Positions 43,004 to 52,140 of a DNA stretch of 64,000 nt are shown here, piece by piece; position 1 is the first letter of the stretch; each line of letters opens with the position of its first letter. The stretch comes from Flavobacteriales bacterium. Lineage in GTDB: Bacteria > Bacteroidota > Bacteroidia > Flavobacteriales > BACL11. The stretch covers positions 1 to 64,000 of the forward strand of contig JACNLP010000027.1 in the NCBI GenBank assembly GCA_014381465.1, written 5' to 3'. Made by a program: the position numbers and the translations under genes. A model generated the notes under the pieces. It did not search any database and had not been told where the DNA came from. It saw only the letters and a list, made by a program, of their open reading frames with translations.

Positions 43004-43261
43004 ATGGCAAATCATAAATCTGCAATCAAACGAATTAGACAATCCGAGAAAAGAAGACTGTTTAATAAATACTATCATAAAACTGCAAGAAATGCAGTAA
43101 GAAAGTTAAAAGCATTAACTTCCAAAAAGGAAGTAACAGAGCTTTTCCCTAAGGTAGTGGCAATGCTTGATAAATTAGCAAAAAGAAACATTATTCATAA
43201 GAATAAAGCAGCTAATTTGAAATCAAAATTAGCTAAACACCTAAATTCACTTTCTAAGTAA
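43004..43261 (+). CDS. rpsT: 30S ribosomal protein S20
   Basis: 85-residue, very basic, all-helical ribosomal protein that binds 16S rRNA. It begins [19 protein letters not shown], typical of S20, and ends in [13 protein letters not shown]. Length is standard. It lies directly behind tRNA-Glu and before a strong terminator, so the two form a short stable-RNA-type transcript. Confidence 0.97.
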   Translation: MANHKSAIKRIRQSEKRRLFNKYYHKTARNAVRKLKALTSKKEVTELFPKVVAMLDKLAKRNIIHKNKAANLKSKLAKHLNSLSK

Positions 43262-43279
43262 GAATGCTTAAATTCAAAC

Positions 43280-43317
43280 AAAAAAGGTCTTCCCTTACTG
43301 GGTTAGGCCTTTTTTTG
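43280..43317 (+). terminator. Terminator after rpsT
   Basis: The A-rich left arm with GGTCTTCCC pairs imperfectly with GGGTTAGGCC, and a run of seven Ts follows. It starts 19 bases past the rpsT stop. Confidence 0.85.
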
Positions 43318-43364
43318 TTATTTTTATTGACTGATAGAAAATCGGTTAATTTTTCAAAATACTA

Positions 43365-44666
43365 ATGATACTTATTTACATACCCAAAATAACTCAAAGG
43401 CATAAGTATATTTTTAATCTTTTTTTTTGTGAGATTTATAAAATAAAATTTCAACTTACAGAAAATGTAGATGAATTTAAAGCCTTTGATGGAGCAAAAC
43501 TAAATTATTCCAACAATTGTTTTGAGGATGAAATTTTCATTGAAAGTATAGGATTATTAAATGAAAAAGGAATCAACCAGCAAGAAATAAGTGTTATATT
43601 GGAAAATGATATTCCTATATTTTTTCAATCCCAATCAAAAGCAAGCATGCCCTTTGATGTTTTCTCAGCAAGTTTTTATTTAGTAAGTCGATATGAAGAA
43701 TATCTGCCTTTTGTAAAAGATAAGTATCAAAGGTTTCAAGCGGAAAGTTCTTTGGCATATAAAAATGATTTTCTACAAAAACCAATGGTTAATATCTGGA
43801 CAAAGACTTTAATAGAAGAAATTAAGCAGAAATATCCTAGTTTAAAAATAGTTCATCCTACTTACAACTACATTTCTACTATTGATATTGACAATGCTTT
43901 TTATTATCTTGAAAAAGGATTTGTTCGCTCAATTGCAGGGCTTTTTAGATCTCTTTTTAGTGTTGATTTTAAAGCAATAAAAGAAAGAACAGCTGTTCTT
44001 TTTGGCAAAGAAAAAGACCCTTATGATACTTATGCAGCCCAGCTAAAATTGCAAAAAGAGTATGATTTAGAAGTTATTTATTTCATCCTTTTGGCAGATT
44101 ATGGTTTAAACGATAAGAATATTTCTTTTACAAAAAGAAAATTTCAACTGCTTATAAAGCACTTGGCGGATTATGCCCAAATCGGTATTCATCCATCTTA
44201 TGGTTCAAATACCAATTTTGAAAAGTTGCCAAAAGAAATAAAGCGACTGGAAGGGATTACAAAAAGAGAGGTTACTAAAAGCAGACAACATTTTTTAAAA
44301 CTCACATTGCCTGAAACTTATAATCAATTAGCCGATTTAGGCATCACTGATGATTACACTATGGGCTTTGCTTCTGCAATCGGTTTTCGTGCTAGTATTT
44401 GCTCATCTTTCACCTTTTATAACTTAGATACAGAGACTATTCTTCCCATAAAAATTCATCCTTTTGCAGTAATGGATGCTACCCTTTTGTATTATCTAAA
44501 TTTGTCTCCTGAGCAATCTATTAAGCAAATCAATCAGCTAATTGAGCAGGTGAAAAATGTAAATGGCACTTTCATTTCTCTTTGGCATAATGATACTTTT
44601 AGCAATTACAAACAATGGGAGGGTTGGCAAAGCGTTTATAAGGAAATGGTAAAAGTAGCAAAATAG
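43365..44666 (+). CDS. Polysaccharide-deacetylase-like protein (DUF7033 type)
   Basis: 433-residue cytosolic protein resembling the NodB-like polysaccharide deacetylase family of Bacteroidota that carries an N-terminal DUF7033-type domain. The catalytic region shows YISTIDIDNAFYY where classic enzymes have TFDDG. A metal-type GIHPSYGSN lies in the middle and FISLWHNDTFSNY near the end. The His, Asp and Ser/Thr ligands are thus placed roughly as in NodB. Acts presumably on a cell-surface glycan precursor. Its stop shares a base with the start of the next gene, which is a FemAB/GNAT-like protein. Confidence 0.78.
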   Translation: MILIYIPKITQRHKYIFNLFFCEIYKIKFQLTENVDEFKAFDGAKLNYSNNCFEDEIFIESIGLLNEKGINQQEISVILENDIPIFFQSQSKASMPFDVFSASFYLVSRYEEYLPFVKDKYQRFQAESSLAYKNDFLQKPMVNIWTKTLIEEIKQKYPSLKIVHPTYNYISTIDIDNAFYYLEKGFVRSIAGLFRSLFSVDFKAIKERTAVLFGKEKDPYDTYAAQLKLQKEYDLEVIYFILLADYGLNDKNISFTKRKFQLLIKHLADYAQIGIHPSYGSNTNFEKLPKEIKRLEGITKREVTKSRQHFLKLTLPETYNQLADLGITDDYTMGFASAIGFRASICSSFTFYNLDTETILPIKIHPFAVMDATLLYYLNLSPEQSIKQINQLIEQVKNVNGTFISLWHNDTFSNYKQWEGWQSVYKEMVKVAK

Positions 44667-45517
44667 TGATTAAGTTTTATGCAAATAATGAGATTGATAA
44701 GCAAAAATGGGATAGCTGTGTGGCGAGTTCCCAAAATGGATTAATTTACGCTTACGCTTGGTATTTGGATATTGTTTCTCCTAATTGGACTGCTTTAATT
44801 TTGGATGATTATAGGGCAGTTTTCCCTTTGCCTATAAAAAAGAAATTGGGAATTTCTTATATATCACAACCACTCTTTACACAGCAATTGGGCTTGTTTT
44901 CTTCTGATAAAGAAATAGCATTGTCTTCTTTTCTAAAAGCAATACCAAAAAAAGTTTGGCTAAGAAGTTTACAAATTCATAATGAATTAGATAATGCTAA
45001 AACCAAAGATAATTTTGAATTGAATATTTCGTCTGATATTGAAGTGATTAGAAAAAAATATTCTCAAAATGTGAAAAGAAATTTGAAAAAATCAGCAGAA
45101 CACAATTTGGATATAAAAACTTGTTCTCATGATTTACTGATTCAACTTTTTAAGCAAAATAAAGGGAGGGAAGTGAAAGAAATGAACAAAAAAGCATATT
45201 CCATATTATCTGAATTACTAGATAAAATAAAGCAGAAACAAAAAGGAAATTGTTTTGGGGTTTATAAATATGATAAATTAATTAGTGCGGCTTTTTTTAG
45301 CAATTGTTTAGAAAGGTCCATTTATCTTTTTTCGGCATCTAATAGTATTGCCAAAGAAATAGGTGCAAACCATTTTTTAATTGACACTTATATTGAAAAT
45401 TTTAAGAAAGATTCCTTAATTTTGGACTTTGAAGGTTCTATGATTCCATCATTAGCTCGATTTTATGCTTCTTTTGGGGCAGAAAAAAAGCACTACTTTT
45501 TAATTAATAAAAGATAA
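44666..45517 (+). CDS. FemAB/GNAT-like acyltransferase
   Basis: 283-residue cytosolic protein of the GNAT superfamily in a FemAB-like arrangement. YSQNVKRNLKKSAEHNLDIK in the middle is the pattern of FemAB-type proteins. GVYKYDKLISAAFFSN and AKEIGANHFLIDTYI fit the second GNAT half. It starts with GTG 44666, overlapping the TAG of the upstream gene as TAGTG. Likely modifies a glycan or peptide of the envelope together with the deacetylase-like neighbour; substrate unknown. Confidence 0.75.
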   Translation: MIKFYANNEIDKQKWDSCVASSQNGLIYAYAWYLDIVSPNWTALILDDYRAVFPLPIKKKLGISYISQPLFTQQLGLFSSDKEIALSSFLKAIPKKVWLRSLQIHNELDNAKTKDNFELNISSDIEVIRKKYSQNVKRNLKKSAEHNLDIKTCSHDLLIQLFKQNKGREVKEMNKKAYSILSELLDKIKQKQKGNCFGVYKYDKLISAAFFSNCLERSIYLFSASNSIAKEIGANHFLIDTYIENFKKDSLILDFEGSMIPSLARFYASFGAEKKHYFLINKR

Positions 45518-45519
45518 GT

Positions 45520-46173
45520 ATGAAAACAATCCACTTAGGAAAACAAAATTCCATTTTTAATCACTTTATCAGAGAGATAAGAGATATGAAAATTCAAAAT
45601 GACTCCATGCGTTTTAGAAGAAATATAGAAAGAATTGGAGAGATTTTTGCTTATGAAATAAGTAAAGTAATGGATTATGAAAATAAAGATATTACCACTC
45701 CATTAGGAATATCTACAGAAAGTTTAATGACAGAAAATCCTGTTTTAGCAACTATACTTAGAGCAGGATTACCACTTCATCAAGGATTTTTAAATTATTT
45801 CGACAAGTCAGATAACTGTTTTATTTCTGCTTATAGAAAACATAAAAAATCGGGAGATTTTGAAATCAAGATTGAATACATGTCCTCTCCTGATTTGGAA
45901 GGAAAAACGGTAATTTTGTGCGATCCAATGCTGGCGAGTGGTTCTTCCATGATTTTGGCTATGGAAGCAATTTTAAGTAAAGCAAAGCCAAAGCACATTC
46001 ATATTGTTGCAATTATTGCTTCTGCTGAGGGGGTGGATTATGTAAAAGAAAATATCCCCATGCAAGATTGCACACTTTGGCTTGGAGCAGAAGATGCTGA
46101 AATGACTGCCCAATCTTATATCGTTCCAGGGTTAGGTGATGCTGGGGATTTGGCTTTTGGGGAGAAAGAATAA
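45520..46173 (+). CDS. upp: Uracil phosphoribosyltransferase
   Basis: Salvages uracil to UMP with PRPP. The 217-residue protein has TILRAGLPLHQGFLNYFD and the PRPP-binding loop LCDPMLASGSSMILAM. The C-terminal uracil-binding PGLGDAGDLAFG is complete. Length is normal. Two bases after the GNAT-like gene and directly followed by the HAD gene (no gap). Confidence 0.95.
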   Translation: MKTIHLGKQNSIFNHFIREIRDMKIQNDSMRFRRNIERIGEIFAYEISKVMDYENKDITTPLGISTESLMTENPVLATILRAGLPLHQGFLNYFDKSDNCFISAYRKHKKSGDFEIKIEYMSSPDLEGKTVILCDPMLASGSSMILAMEAILSKAKPKHIHIVAIIASAEGVDYVKENIPMQDCTLWLGAEDAEMTAQSYIVPGLGDAGDLAFGEKE

Positions 46174-46866
46174 ATGAAATACAAGCATATTTTTTTTGAT
46201 TTAGATCGCACCCTTTGGGATTTTGAAGTAAACTCTCATGAAACTTTATTGGAACTTTGTAGTAATTACAATTTGAAAAAAATAGGAGTAGATGATTATG
46301 AAAATTTCATAAGAACTTATAAGAATCATAATGCCAAACTTTGGGATTTATACAGAGTAGATAAAATTTCTCAAGAAGATTTAAGGAGAGAAAGATTTCA
46401 AAGGACACTTGCAGATTATAATATTAAAGATTCACTTTTAGCAGAAAAAATTGGAGAAGATTATATTAATGTTTGTCCAAGGAAGAATAAATTATATCCT
46501 TATGCATTTGAAGTTTTGGATTACTTAAAAGAAAGATATGAACTTCATATTATCACTAACGGATTTGATAAAACACAACATATTAAATTAGAACATTCCA
46601 ATCTGAAGCCTTATTTCAAGCAGATAATAACCTCAGAAAAGACAGGAGTAAAGAAGCCAAATCCTTTGATTTTTTCTCAAGCAATTAGTTTAGCAACTGC
46701 ATCAAAGAATGAGAGTGTTTATATTGGAGATGATCTTATTGTGGATATTTTAGGGTGTCAAAATTTTGGAATTGATGGAGTGTATTTTAACCCTGAAAAA
46801 ACAAAACATTCAGAATGTCCAAAATTTGAAATTTCTTGTTTAAGCGAACTTAAGAAGATATTTTAA
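46174..46866 (+). CDS. HAD-family noncanonical pyrimidine nucleotidase, YjjG-like
   Basis: 230-residue cytosolic phosphatase of the HAD superfamily. Motif I is FFDLDRTLWDF with the catalytic Asp pair. Motif II is HIITNGF, the conserved lysine is in SEKTGVKKPNP, and motif IV is YIGDDLIVD. The NGFDKTQHIKLEHSNL block and the order after upp fit YjjG, which removes phosphate from noncanonical pyrimidine nucleotides. It ends in a 17-base convergent overlap with aroA. Confidence 0.88.
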   Translation: MKYKHIFFDLDRTLWDFEVNSHETLLELCSNYNLKKIGVDDYENFIRTYKNHNAKLWDLYRVDKISQEDLRRERFQRTLADYNIKDSLLAEKIGEDYINVCPRKNKLYPYAFEVLDYLKERYELHIITNGFDKTQHIKLEHSNLKPYFKQIITSEKTGVKKPNPLIFSQAISLATASKNESVYIGDDLIVDILGCQNFGIDGVYFNPEKTKHSECPKFEISCLSELKKIF

Positions 46867-48013
46867 ACCCTCCTTTCTCTAAATCTTGCCAATAGTTAGG
46901 ATAGGATTTACTTACAACCTCTGGGTTATTTATTTGTAGTTCTTCAAATTTTAAACAAAGTGGAGCAAAACTCATTGCCATTCTGTGGTCCTTATATGTT
47001 TCAATAATTTTAGTTGAACTTAGTTTTTGAAATTCATTTTCTACTGCAATAATTCTATCCGTTTCCTTGTTTTTTAAAGTAGTAAGTCCTGAAAAATTGG
47101 AGCTTTTATTCAATCCGAAAAGAGCACATTTTAAAGGTTGGTATAAATCTGGAGTTTCTAGTAAATCAAGAGTGTTTGGGAAATTGAGTATTTTATTTTT
47201 TGTTAAAGTTAAAGTGCCATTTTCAAATGTTGATCGCACTCCCAATTCTTTAAATAACTCCATTACTTTTTTATCGCCTTGAATTGAGTTTTCAGTAAGA
47301 CCGTTTAACTTAATATTGCAATTATCTGATAGAGCTGCAATTTCAAACCAAAAAGAAGCTGCTGACCAATCCGATTCAACAGTATAATTTTGTGCAATAT
47401 ATTTTTGATGTTTAATACTGATTGTATTGTTATTCCAAGAATGGGTAATACCAAATTCTTCCATTAAACTCAAGGTCATTTTTACATAAGGTTTAGATAC
47501 TAATTCTCCTATAATGGAAAGGTTTAAACCTTCTGTTAAAGTAGGAGCAATTAATAATAATGCAGAAATAAATTGTGAACTAATACCTCCGTCAATTTCT
47601 ATTTTATCGCCCTTTAATTCACTTCCTTCTATATTTAATGGTGGAAAGCCTTCCTTTTCTAAATACTCAATCTGAGCTCCCATTTTTCTTAAAACATCTA
47701 CCAATATTTTGATTGGTCGTTCTTTCATTCTTTCTGTACCGGTCAAAATAAATTCTTTTCCTTTTTGGGAAGAAAGAAAGGCGGTTAAAAAACGAAAGGA
47801 AGTTCCTGCAGCACCAATATCTATGGTAGTTTTTGAAGAGTTTAAAGCTTCTTCTAAACTTCTTGTATCATCAGAAGCAGATAAGTTTTTAATCTCAAAA
47901 TTATTTTTGCAAAGTGATTGTATGATTAATAATCTGTTAGAAATACTTTTAGAAGAAGGTAAGTCAATTTCACATTCCACCACTTTTGTTGGGTGTGAAA
48001 TTTTATAAGTCAT
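46850..48013 (-). CDS. aroA: 3-phosphoshikimate 1-carboxyvinyltransferase (EPSP synthase)
   Basis: Sixth step of the shikimate pathway, joining phosphoenolpyruvate to shikimate-3-phosphate. The 387 residues are short compared with E. coli (427) but usual for Bacteroidota. Motifs: SKSISNRLLI, GAAGTSFRFLTAFL, LTGTERMKERPI, DGGISSQFISALLL, DWSAASFWFE, KNKETDRI and YKDHRMAMSFAPL. The glycine of the class I GNAGT position is present as Ala (GAAGT), worth noting because that position affects glyphosate contact. Overlaps aroB by 11 bases. Confidence 0.95.
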   Translation of the reverse strand: MTYKISHPTKVVECEIDLPSSKSISNRLLIIQSLCKNNFEIKNLSASDDTRSLEEALNSSKTTIDIGAAGTSFRFLTAFLSSQKGKEFILTGTERMKERPIKILVDVLRKMGAQIEYLEKEGFPPLNIEGSELKGDKIEIDGGISSQFISALLLIAPTLTEGLNLSIIGELVSKPYVKMTLSLMEEFGITHSWNNNTISIKHQKYIAQNYTVESDWSAASFWFEIAALSDNCNIKLNGLTENSIQGDKKVMELFKELGVRSTFENGTLTLTKNKILNFPNTLDLLETPDLYQPLKCALFGLNKSSNFSGLTTLKNKETDRIIAVENEFQKLSSTKIIETYKDHRMAMSFAPLCLKFEELQINNPEVVSKSYPNYWQDLEKGGFKISS

Positions 48014-48992
48014 CTGCTAAAAATAAATTATCTATGCTGCAATTTCCTATTCCATTTAATAGAGAAAAATTGATTTTTCCGTCTTTATTTTTTTTATCTC
48101 CTTTCATTAAATCAATGATTTCATGCTTTGGTGGTAATTCTGGAATTTGAAAAAAATTATAGAGAAATATATTGATTGTTTCTTTTTCAATAACTGTTAA
48201 ATCCGACAAATCTGACTCTAACATCATTCCTAAAGCTATTGCCTCTCCATGTAGGATTGGAGTTCCTTTTTCCAGATAATAACTTTCTATTGCATGACCA
48301 AAAGTATGTCCAAAATTTAGTTTTTTTCGTTCTCCTTTTTCAAAAGGATCAGATTCAACAATCTTGTTTTTTATTTGAATAGAGGTCTCAATTATTTCTT
48401 CCCAAATTAACTCATTAAAAGAAGTGGAAATAATTTTATTCCATAAATTTTTATCGGCAATAAGGGTGTGTTTAACTACTTCTGCAAATCCAGATTTTAA
48501 TTCATTTTCAGGGAGAGTGCTTAAAAATTCAGGGTTTATTATTACAGAATTAGGATAATTGAAAATACCAATTTGATTTTTTAATCCATTAAAATCAACT
48601 CCTAGTTTACCGCCAACTGATGCATCTACCATTGCAAGTAAAGTTGTTGGGATTTGTATAAAATCAATACCTCTTTTATAGGTGCTTGCACAAAATCCTC
48701 CCATATCTCCAATTACTCCACCACCTAAATTTATTAGCAATGAATTTCTGTCAAAATTATTTTTTGTAAGCTGTTCCCAAATAAAATTACAAGTAGTAAT
48801 ATTCTTCTTTTCTTCACCTGATTGTATCTCAATTAGTATTGAATTATCAATTTTTGGTAATTTATGTAAGCAATCTTTTTTTGTGTTTTCATCTACTAAA
48901 ATTGCAACTTTTGAGTAAGAAGAAATATTTAGTTTGGAAAGGGAGTTTTCTCCTATCCAAATAGAATAATCAGATGCAATTATTTCTTTCAC
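48003..48992 (-). CDS. aroB: 3-dehydroquinate synthase
   Basis: Second step of the shikimate pathway, converting DAHP to 3-dehydroquinate with NAD and a divalent metal. The 329-residue protein has LGGGVIGDMGGFCASTYKRG (NAD loop), PTTLLAMVDASVGGKLGV, KNQIGIF and the zinc ligands in NFGHTFGHAIE and LHGEAIALGM. Slightly shorter than E. coli AroB (362). Overlaps the stop of pafA by four bases and aroA by 11. Confidence 0.96.
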   Translation of the reverse strand: MKEIIASDYSIWIGENSLSKLNISSYSKVAILVDENTKKDCLHKLPKIDNSILIEIQSGEEKKNITTCNFIWEQLTKNNFDRNSLLINLGGGVIGDMGGFCASTYKRGIDFIQIPTTLLAMVDASVGGKLGVDFNGLKNQIGIFNYPNSVIINPEFLSTLPENELKSGFAEVVKHTLIADKNLWNKIISTSFNELIWEEIIETSIQIKNKIVESDPFEKGERKKLNFGHTFGHAIESYYLEKGTPILHGEAIALGMMLESDLSDLTVIEKETINIFLYNFFQIPELPPKHEIIDLMKGDKKNKDGKINFSLLNGIGNCSIDNLFLADDL

Positions 48993-50554
48993 TGTGTTAC
49001 TTCAGCTAAAGGATTCCCTGTGCACCCATTAGGATATGCTGTGCCCAAAATGGTTGAAATAGTTGGTGCAATATCTCTGATGTTTACTTTTCTGTCGGTT
49101 TGTCCTTGTGGGATATTTCCGCCCCAAAAAATAAGCGGAACATGGGTATCGTAACTATAAGACGAGCCGTGAGTGGTACCGCCATTTTCCCAATACTTGC
49201 TGATCCAACCTGTTTGCAAAGCCACCATTACATCCCCTGATCTTTTTTGGTTATATCCTCTTTGAATAAGGGCGTGAAATGAATTTTGATATTCATTATT
49301 ATGCATTTGCTTGGCGGTAAAAGTGTTTTTTACCCCTTCAATATTTAATAAGAAATCTGCACAGATTTGTTGCATTTTATCCAGTTCAAATCCCTTTTCA
49401 ACTATTAAATCATGATTCAAAAACAGTTGGTTGTTGGAATAATTTTTCACCCATTCTCCTTCCCCAAATTTTTGGGATAAGTGCAGTTTTAAGCCGTCAA
49501 TCATTACTGTACTTTCAAAATATCCTGCTGGAATTTTTCTTTCTAATAATTCATGAGGTTCAGAAACCACACCATGATCGGCAGTTATAAAAACGACTAC
49601 ATCTTCAAAGCCCACTTTGCTGTCAATGGTTTTTAAAAGTTGGGCAATGTCTTTGTCCAAACGAATATAAGTATCCACAAGTTCTGGCGCATGCGGGCCG
49701 TATTGATGCCCGATATAATCGGTGGAAGAATAACTGACAAACAAACAATCGGTTGTTTTGTTTTTTCCCAACTTTTCTTCTTTCAATATGCGAATAGCCA
49801 AATCGTTCAAAATAGTATTTCCAAAAGGTGTTTTCTTGATAGAAGCCCTTCCGTTTATCTTTAAAAGGGTATCCAAATTATGGGTGAATTTATTTTTCAC
49901 TTTCCATATTCCACTCATGTATTTTGTAACCTTATCTTTTGTGTTTTCCTCTTCAAGCCAATTGGGTAATGCATCCATATAGTAGGATGATGTAATCCAT
50001 TTACCATCACTACTCATCCAATAAGCAGCATCCCCAGAATGCCCAGCAGGCAAAATAGCGCCTCTGTCTTTTAAGGAAATTCCGATTACTTTTCCATTAT
50101 TAAACAATTGCAACTCATCCGAAAAAGTTGTAGTAAGCATATGATGAGGTGACATTTTTCCATCAGCAGATTGCACATCTACATTCTTTTGTTCACAATT
50201 ACAAACCGTGTGCATAGCCCCATCTCCTGCACAATAAATATATTCCCCAGAGTTTTTATCGTACCAATCATTAGCAATTATCCCATGAACGGATGGGGTG
50301 GTGCCAGTATAAATAGAGGCATGCCCAGGCCCAGTGTAAGTAGGCATATAGCCAAATTGTGTATTTCTGAAAAAGTGCCCTTCATTGACTAATCGTTTGA
50401 AGCCATCTTTGCCAAAATCATCCCAAAAACGATAGATATAATCGTAACGCATTTGGTCTACTACAATGCCCACCACCAATTTTGGTTTTTCTTGGGCAAA
50501 GGATAAGGTAACAATGCAACAGTTTATTAATGTGATAATTATTAGTTTCTTCAT
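48989..50554 (-). CDS. pafA: Secreted alkaline phosphatase, PafA-like
   Basis: 521-residue periplasmic phosphomonoesterase of the PafA (PhoX-independent) type common in Bacteroidota, releasing phosphate from organic esters. Signal peptide 1-21 (TLSFAQ). Metal ligand Asp33 is in VVDQMRYDY. The nucleophile Thr74 is in MPTYTGPGHASI. Further ligands are in SSTDYIGHQYGPHAPE and VFITADHGV. Length matches the family. It is coupled to aroB by a four-base overlap, with no functional link apparent. Its signal-peptide DNA resembles that of the LVIVD gene at 32793. Confidence 0.92.
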   Translation of the reverse strand: MKKLIIITLINCCIVTLSFAQEKPKLVVGIVVDQMRYDYIYRFWDDFGKDGFKRLVNEGHFFRNTQFGYMPTYTGPGHASIYTGTTPSVHGIIANDWYDKNSGEYIYCAGDGAMHTVCNCEQKNVDVQSADGKMSPHHMLTTTFSDELQLFNNGKVIGISLKDRGAILPAGHSGDAAYWMSSDGKWITSSYYMDALPNWLEEENTKDKVTKYMSGIWKVKNKFTHNLDTLLKINGRASIKKTPFGNTILNDLAIRILKEEKLGKNKTTDCLFVSYSSTDYIGHQYGPHAPELVDTYIRLDKDIAQLLKTIDSKVGFEDVVVFITADHGVVSEPHELLERKIPAGYFESTVMIDGLKLHLSQKFGEGEWVKNYSNNQLFLNHDLIVEKGFELDKMQQICADFLLNIEGVKNTFTAKQMHNNEYQNSFHALIQRGYNQKRSGDVMVALQTGWISKYWENGGTTHGSSYSYDTHVPLIFWGGNIPQGQTDRKVNIRDIAPTISTILGTAYPNGCTGNPLAEVTQ

Positions 50555-50573
50555 TTTTATTTATTTTTTATTT

Positions 50574-50644
50574 TGTCATGTTGAGCGTTAGTCGAAACAT
50601 CTCTTTTTTAAATCATGAGATTCTTCATTACATTCAGAATGACA
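50574..50644. repeat. Intergenic repeat with inverted TGTCAT ends
   Basis: About 71 bases between pafA and the next gene start with TGTCATGTTGAG and end with the reverse complement of TGTCATTCTGAAT. GAGATGTTTCGAC and GAATCTCATGA parts lie inside. It belongs to the same family as the elements at 59186, 59733 and 59822. Confidence 0.6.
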
Positions 50645-50650
50645 GATGTT

Positions 50651-51466
50651 TTATTCAATTATTATCTTTTTCTCCACTGTACCATCACTATAAATATAAA
50701 AGAGCAAACCTGTTGCATTAGGATTACTTTCTTTTCCTAAAATATCTACTATTTTAAGGAGGGTTTTTTCTTGTTGTGATATTTCATCAATACCTACACT
50801 TAAAGGTTCTTCTGTTTCTGTTAGTACAAAATTATCTATAAATACACTGTAATCAATCATACCATTTACACCAACCGTTACAGTAATGTACTCTTCTGCA
50901 TTTTGGGTTTCAAATACATAAGTGTACTCTTGCCATTCAGTATCTCCATAATTGCTAGTAATTAAGTGTCTGCCCAATGAATCTTCATAATTAGAGATGC
51001 CTACATTGACATAATTATTCTTAGCAGTTATGCAAATAGGTTCAGGGGGTGGGTCTTTAATCCAAAAACTGAGCTTATATCGCTTTGTATTTAATAAAGG
51101 AGCATCTAGGGATAACGAGATTTTACCTTGTTTGATAAGGTGTATAATTCCAGTTGGCGGGGGTAATACGACTGTTTTATCTTGTCCAATTAATATCAAC
51201 GCCCAATCTCCATGTTTGGCTTGCCCCCCCCATAATACTGGAGGAGAACAAGCAAAACAAGGTAGTTTGAAAAGTGTTGTAGTATAATCATCTCCAAAAT
51301 AATAAGAATTTAATATAGTACTTTCATATTCAACTTTATTATCTACAGTTGCCCAGCAGTCTAAAGCACTATTCAACTCAAAACTTCCATTAAGTACTAA
51401 GTTCTGTTGTGCTTTTACACTAAAAGCACAACAGAATAGTAACCCTATAAGACTTAATTTTCTCAT
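50651..51466 (-). CDS. Secreted protein with jelly-roll-like body and T9SS sorting signal
   Basis: 271-residue exported protein with signal peptide (about 1-19, VKAQ). The body begins NLVLNGSFELNSALDCW, a pattern frequent at the start of carbohydrate-binding-like jelly rolls. It continues with YKLSFWIKDPPPEPI and a VFIDNFVLTE strand. The end LLKIVDILGKE ... FYIYSDGTVEKKIIIE is a typical Bacteroidota T9SS C-terminal signal. Ligand unknown. It overlaps the PAP2 gene by four bases. Confidence 0.8.
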   Translation of the reverse strand: MRKLSLIGLLFCCAFSVKAQQNLVLNGSFELNSALDCWATVDNKVEYESTILNSYYFGDDYTTTLFKLPCFACSPPVLWGGQAKHGDWALILIGQDKTVVLPPPTGIIHLIKQGKISLSLDAPLLNTKRYKLSFWIKDPPPEPICITAKNNYVNVGISNYEDSLGRHLITSNYGDTEWQEYTYVFETQNAEEYITVTVGVNGMIDYSVFIDNFVLTETEEPLSVGIDEISQQEKTLLKIVDILGKESNPNATGLLFYIYSDGTVEKKIIIE

Positions 51467-52140
51467 TGCTTTCTAGTTTTAATTACAATTACTCCTAGTG
51501 AAAGAAGCACTGCCACAATTACATCCGCAATTGGTGGTACAGTTGGCCATACAAAGTTCCATACACATACAAGTGCCAACCAAACAAACCACAGCCAATC
51601 TAATTCTTTTATTTTCATATTATATATATAATATACAAGCAAACTTACGAAAAGTCCCCAGAACATACCTCCCAAAATATCAAATGGGTAATGCACTCCC
51701 AAATATACTCTAGAGAAACCAACTAATACAGCCCAAGAAAACAGGTGGACAAATCCCCAAAAATTCCTAAACAGTAAAGAAACAAAAAAGGCAATTGCAA
51801 AAGAATTAGAAGCATGAGAAGATATAAAACCAAAAGGGCCTCCACAGCCATCAACAACTCTTATTCCATCTAAAAAATGACATGGTCTTGATCTTTCAAA
51901 AACTTCTTTAAATAAATTGACAGATCCAAAGTCTGCAAGAAAGATTAATAACCCTAAAGAGAAAATAATCTTTAAGAAGTCCTTTGGAAACTTCTTATAA
52001 AATGCGTATAAAATGTAAAGGTATAATGGAATCCAAAGCCATTTGGAAGAGATGACACTCATCACTCCATCCATTTGTTCCCAGCCATAAGCATTGATTA
52101 ATCTGAATAAAAATTCATCTATTTGCTGCAAGCATTCCAT
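51463..52140 (-). CDS. PAP2-family membrane phosphatase
   Basis: 225-residue integral membrane phosphatase with about six TM segments. The three PAP2 motifs are KEVFERSRPCHF (KxxxxxxRP), SSHASNSFA (variant of PSGH) and SRVYLGVHYPFDILGG (SRxxxxxHxxxD). Such enzymes recycle undecaprenyl pyrophosphate or act on lipid phosphates. The first motif has Ser in place of the first Pro of PSGH, which is common in Bacteroidota. Directly downstream of obgE with no gap. Substrate unknown. Confidence 0.9.
   Translation of the reverse strand: MECLQQIDEFLFRLINAYGWEQMDGVMSVISSKWLWIPLYLYILYAFYKKFPKDFLKIIFSLGLLIFLADFGSVNLFKEVFERSRPCHFLDGIRVVDGCGGPFGFISSHASNSFAIAFFVSLLFRNFWGFVHLFSWAVLVGFSRVYLGVHYPFDILGGMFWGLFVSLLVYYIYNMKIKELDWLWFVWLALVCVWNFVWPTVPPIADVIVAVLLSLGVIVIKTRKQ

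Noticed and set aside
50651-51466. Secreted glycoside hydrolase
   Set aside because: The NLVLNGSFE start resembles carbohydrate-binding jelly rolls, but no catalytic residues or hydrolase domain are visible; only a binding-type fold plus sorting signal can be supported.
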